15,262 nucleotides of DNA from Actinobacteria bacterium UBA2286 (GTDB lineage: Bacteria > Actinomycetota > Coriobacteriia > Anaerosomatales > Anaerosomataceae): assembly GCA_002345925.1 (NCBI GenBank), contig DDWM01000059.1, positions 46,850 through 62,111 of the forward strand, given 5' to 3'. The notes beneath the pieces are model-generated. The model searched no databases, was not told where the DNA came from, and saw only the letters and a list, made by a program, of their open reading frames with translations. Each line of letters opens with the position of its first letter. The first letter of the stretch is position 1. Positions 13,912 to 15,262 of the stretch are shown piece after piece. The position numbers were made by a program, and so were the translations under genes.

Positions 13912-14502
13912 ATGAGGCTCGCCGTACTGCAGCTTATGCTCAGGCCTGACGCAGAGTCGGAGCACCGCGTGCTCGCCGAGGCGATTGCTCGCGCGGTTGC
14001 TCAGGGTGCGGACGTCGTCGTACCTCCCACGGGTATCGGCCCTGACGGGGCCTCGGAGCTGCACGCACTCGACGTCCTCGGTCGTGTTGCGCTTCTCACG
14101 GGAGATGCCGCGATTGATGAGGAGGAGTATGCGCGTCTCGGCCAGAATCCGCCTGACGCGCTCATACTGTATCCGGGTGCAGAATCGGACATCCAGGCTG
14201 AAGCTGTCTTCGAGGTCGCACTCGAGCTCTCGATATCGCTCGCCAGCCTTGTGATCATCTCCGAGCGAACCGGTGCCGAACCCGGCGAGCCCGGTCACGG
14301 GGGGAGTGCGGTGATCGTCCTCGGCCAGGTCGTGGCCGAAGCTCTTTCTGACGACGACATCCTGATCGCCGACGTGATGGTCCCGTTGCTTGCACCGGAC
14401 CCAAGGGCTCCGCTCCCGAAGGTTCCCCCCATCCTTGCTCAGCGCCTTGCGCACCATCGCGGCCAGCGACTCTCTGTGGAGTATCCCGCCGACCTGTCAT
14501 AG
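13912..14502 (+). CDS. shortened nitrilase-like protein without catalytic residues
   Basis: The ATG has GAGGTG at 13901-13906. The 196-residue protein opens like a carbon-nitrogen hydrolase (MRLAVLQLMLR, then AIARAVAQGADVVVPPT), but the catalytic Glu of the LPE motif is replaced by Thr40. Later, PDALILYPGAES corresponds to the segment after the nucleophilic Cys, and GHGGSAVIVLGQVVAEALSDDDILIADV to the family C-terminus. The part that normally holds the catalytic Lys and Cys is missing: the family is usually 250-300 residues. Everything lies in one clean frame with a good ribosome-binding site, so a maintained non-enzymatic protein is more likely than a fresh pseudogene. Role unknown. The gap 13852-13911 holds only a weak hairpin. 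Confidence 0.75.
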   Translation: MRLAVLQLMLRPDAESEHRVLAEAIARAVAQGADVVVPPTGIGPDGASELHALDVLGRVALLTGDAAIDEEEYARLGQNPPDALILYPGAESDIQAEAVFEVALELSISLASLVIISERTGAEPGEPGHGGSAVIVLGQVVAEALSDDDILIADVMVPLLAPDPRAPLPKVPPILAQRLAHHRGQRLSVEYPADLS

Positions 14503-14523
14503 CGTCGTAATCGTGCTCCTGCG

Positions 14524-14532
14524 TGATAGAAT
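14524..14532 (+). promoter_or_regulatory. extended -10 promoter of mdh
   Basis: TGA-TAGAAT: a TGn extension (14524-14526) and a five-of-six -10 (14527-14532). No -35 is visible at 16-18 bases. The transcript would begin near 14539, just before the hairpin at 14542-14558. Confidence 0.45.
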
Positions 14533-14541
14533 GCACCGAAG

Positions 14542-14558
14542 CTGCGGCAGTGCCGCAG
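14542..14558 (+). repeat. hairpin at the predicted mdh transcript 5' end
   Basis: CTGCGGC and GCCGCAG form a perfect 7-base-pair stem with a 3-base loop (AGT). It would cap the leader about 38 bases ahead of the TTG start. It might protect the mRNA or serve as a binding site; no T-run follows, so it is not a terminator. Confidence 0.55.
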
Positions 14559-14596
14559 TGGGGGATTCGTTCGTATATCGCGGGAAGGATTCAACA

Positions 14597-15262
14597 TTGT
14601 CGCAGGCAAAAGTAACAGTAGTCGGCGCCGGTCAGGTTGGCGCGACAGCTGCATTCGTGATGGCACTCAAAGGCACGGCGGACGTTGTTCTCGTTGACGT
14701 TGCCGAGGGCATCCCCCAGGGCAAGGCGCTGGACATGATGCACGCCCGCTCGATCGAGCACTTCGGAACCAGCGTAACCGGCTCGAATGACTACGAGGCG
14801 ACCGCCGGCTCCGACATCGTCGTCATCACCGCGGGACTTCCGCGCAAGCCCGGCATGACCCGCGATGATCTGCTCGCGATCAACGGCAACATAATGCGCT
14901 CGGTCGTCGAGCAGGCGGTGGCAGCGTCGCCTGAAGCGGTGCTGCTGTGCGTGACAAACCCGCTCGACATCATGACCTACCTCGCGTGGCAGGTTTCTGG
15001 CCTGCCCGCTTCGCGTGTGCTCGGTATGGGTGGCGTGCTCGACTCGGCACGCTTTGCGTACTTCATAGCGCGTGCGACCGGCGCTCCCATCTCCGACATC
15101 GACGCCGTCGTTGTCGGCGCGCACGGCGACACTATGGTGCCGCTGCCCCGACTCTCCACCGTTGCAGGCCGCCCGCTCACAGAGGTGCTTTCTGCCGAGC
15201 AGGTCGCAGGCGTCGTGAAAAGCACCGTCTACGGCGGCGCCGAGGTCGTGTCGCTCCTCAAG
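14597..15262 (+). CDS. mdh: NAD-dependent malate dehydrogenase (3' end outside window)
   Basis: The TTG start at 14597 has GGAAGGA at 14583-14589, seven bases away. The frame is open to the window end, giving 222 residues of an expected 310 or so. The Rossmann motif GAGQVG is at residues 10-15 and Asp34, in LVDVAEG, fits NAD rather than NADP. The substrate loop reads LPRKPGMTRDDLL, with Arg where lactate dehydrogenases have Gln, so malate is preferred. NPLD and the catalytic His of VGAHGDT are present, as is GVLDSARF. It belongs to the LDH-like MDH group common in actinobacteria and many anaerobes. It interconverts malate and oxaloacetate in the cytosol, in the oxidative or reductive branch of the TCA cycle. 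Confidence 0.93.
   Translation, partial: MSQAKVTVVGAGQVGATAAFVMALKGTADVVLVDVAEGIPQGKALDMMHARSIEHFGTSVTGSNDYEATAGSDIVVITAGLPRKPGMTRDDLLAINGNIMRSVVEQAVAASPEAVLLCVTNPLDIMTYLAWQVSGLPASRVLGMGGVLDSARFAYFIARATGAPISDIDAVVVGAHGDTMVPLPRLSTVAGRPLTEVLSAEQVAGVVKSTVYGGAEVVSLLK

Noticed and set aside
9929..14457. Long minus-strand open frames opposite hypB, topA and the nitrilase-like gene (about 440-450 codons each)
   Set aside because: They lie opposite well-supported genes, have no recognisable domains or ribosome-binding sites, and long antisense frames are expected in GC-rich coding DNA.

Overview
The window is about 15.3 kb of densely packed, GC-rich bacterial DNA with frequent GTG and TTG starts. 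It looks like chromosomal core from an anaerobic or facultative actinobacterium. Coriobacteriia or one of its deep environmental relatives is my best guess. The gene mix suggests this: a Rex-like regulator, a B12-binding radical SAM protein, demethylmenaquinone methyltransferase, an RseC-family protein, Tat export, HypA/HypB, an archaeal-style topoisomerase I and an NAD malate dehydrogenase. That is inference; no rRNA or other phylogenetic marker is present. I see no tRNA, rRNA, CRISPR array, insertion sequence or phage gene.

Layout. (1) 1-1056: three coupled plus-strand genes, namely the tail of an unknown protein, a small multi-pass membrane protein and a lipoprotein. (2) 1172-4457: a divergent Rex-family protein whose dinucleotide-binding glycine motif is eroded, then a B12/radical SAM protein overlapping menG. 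(3) 4533-7352: an amidohydrolase of the aminodeoxyfutalosine/SAH deaminase type overlapping an RseC-family membrane protein, then two single-pass membrane proteins, one TPR-like, ending in a strong hairpin terminator at 7376-7404. (4) 7422-8232: two divergently transcribed STAS (anti-sigma factor antagonist) genes. (5) 8331-9563: tatA and tatC, both with acidic tails. (6) 9591-11158: hypA, hypB and an HD-domain protein, tightly coupled. (7) 11260-14502: an archaeal-type topA with four zinc-ribbon-like modules and a Lys/Ala/Pro repeat tail, then a shortened nitrilase-like protein lacking its catalytic residues. (8) 14597-end: mdh from a TTG start, cut by the window edge.

Common threads are anaerobic respiration and redox balance (Rex-like regulator, menaquinone methylation, a possible menaquinone-pathway deaminase, RseC, malate dehydrogenase) and maturation or export of redox enzymes (Tat, HypA/HypB). 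Nothing here is an obvious new defence or mobile system. The best leads are family members with altered key residues: the Rex-like protein, the nitrilase-like protein and the amidohydrolase. The B12/radical SAM-menG pair and the archaeal-type topoisomerase come next.
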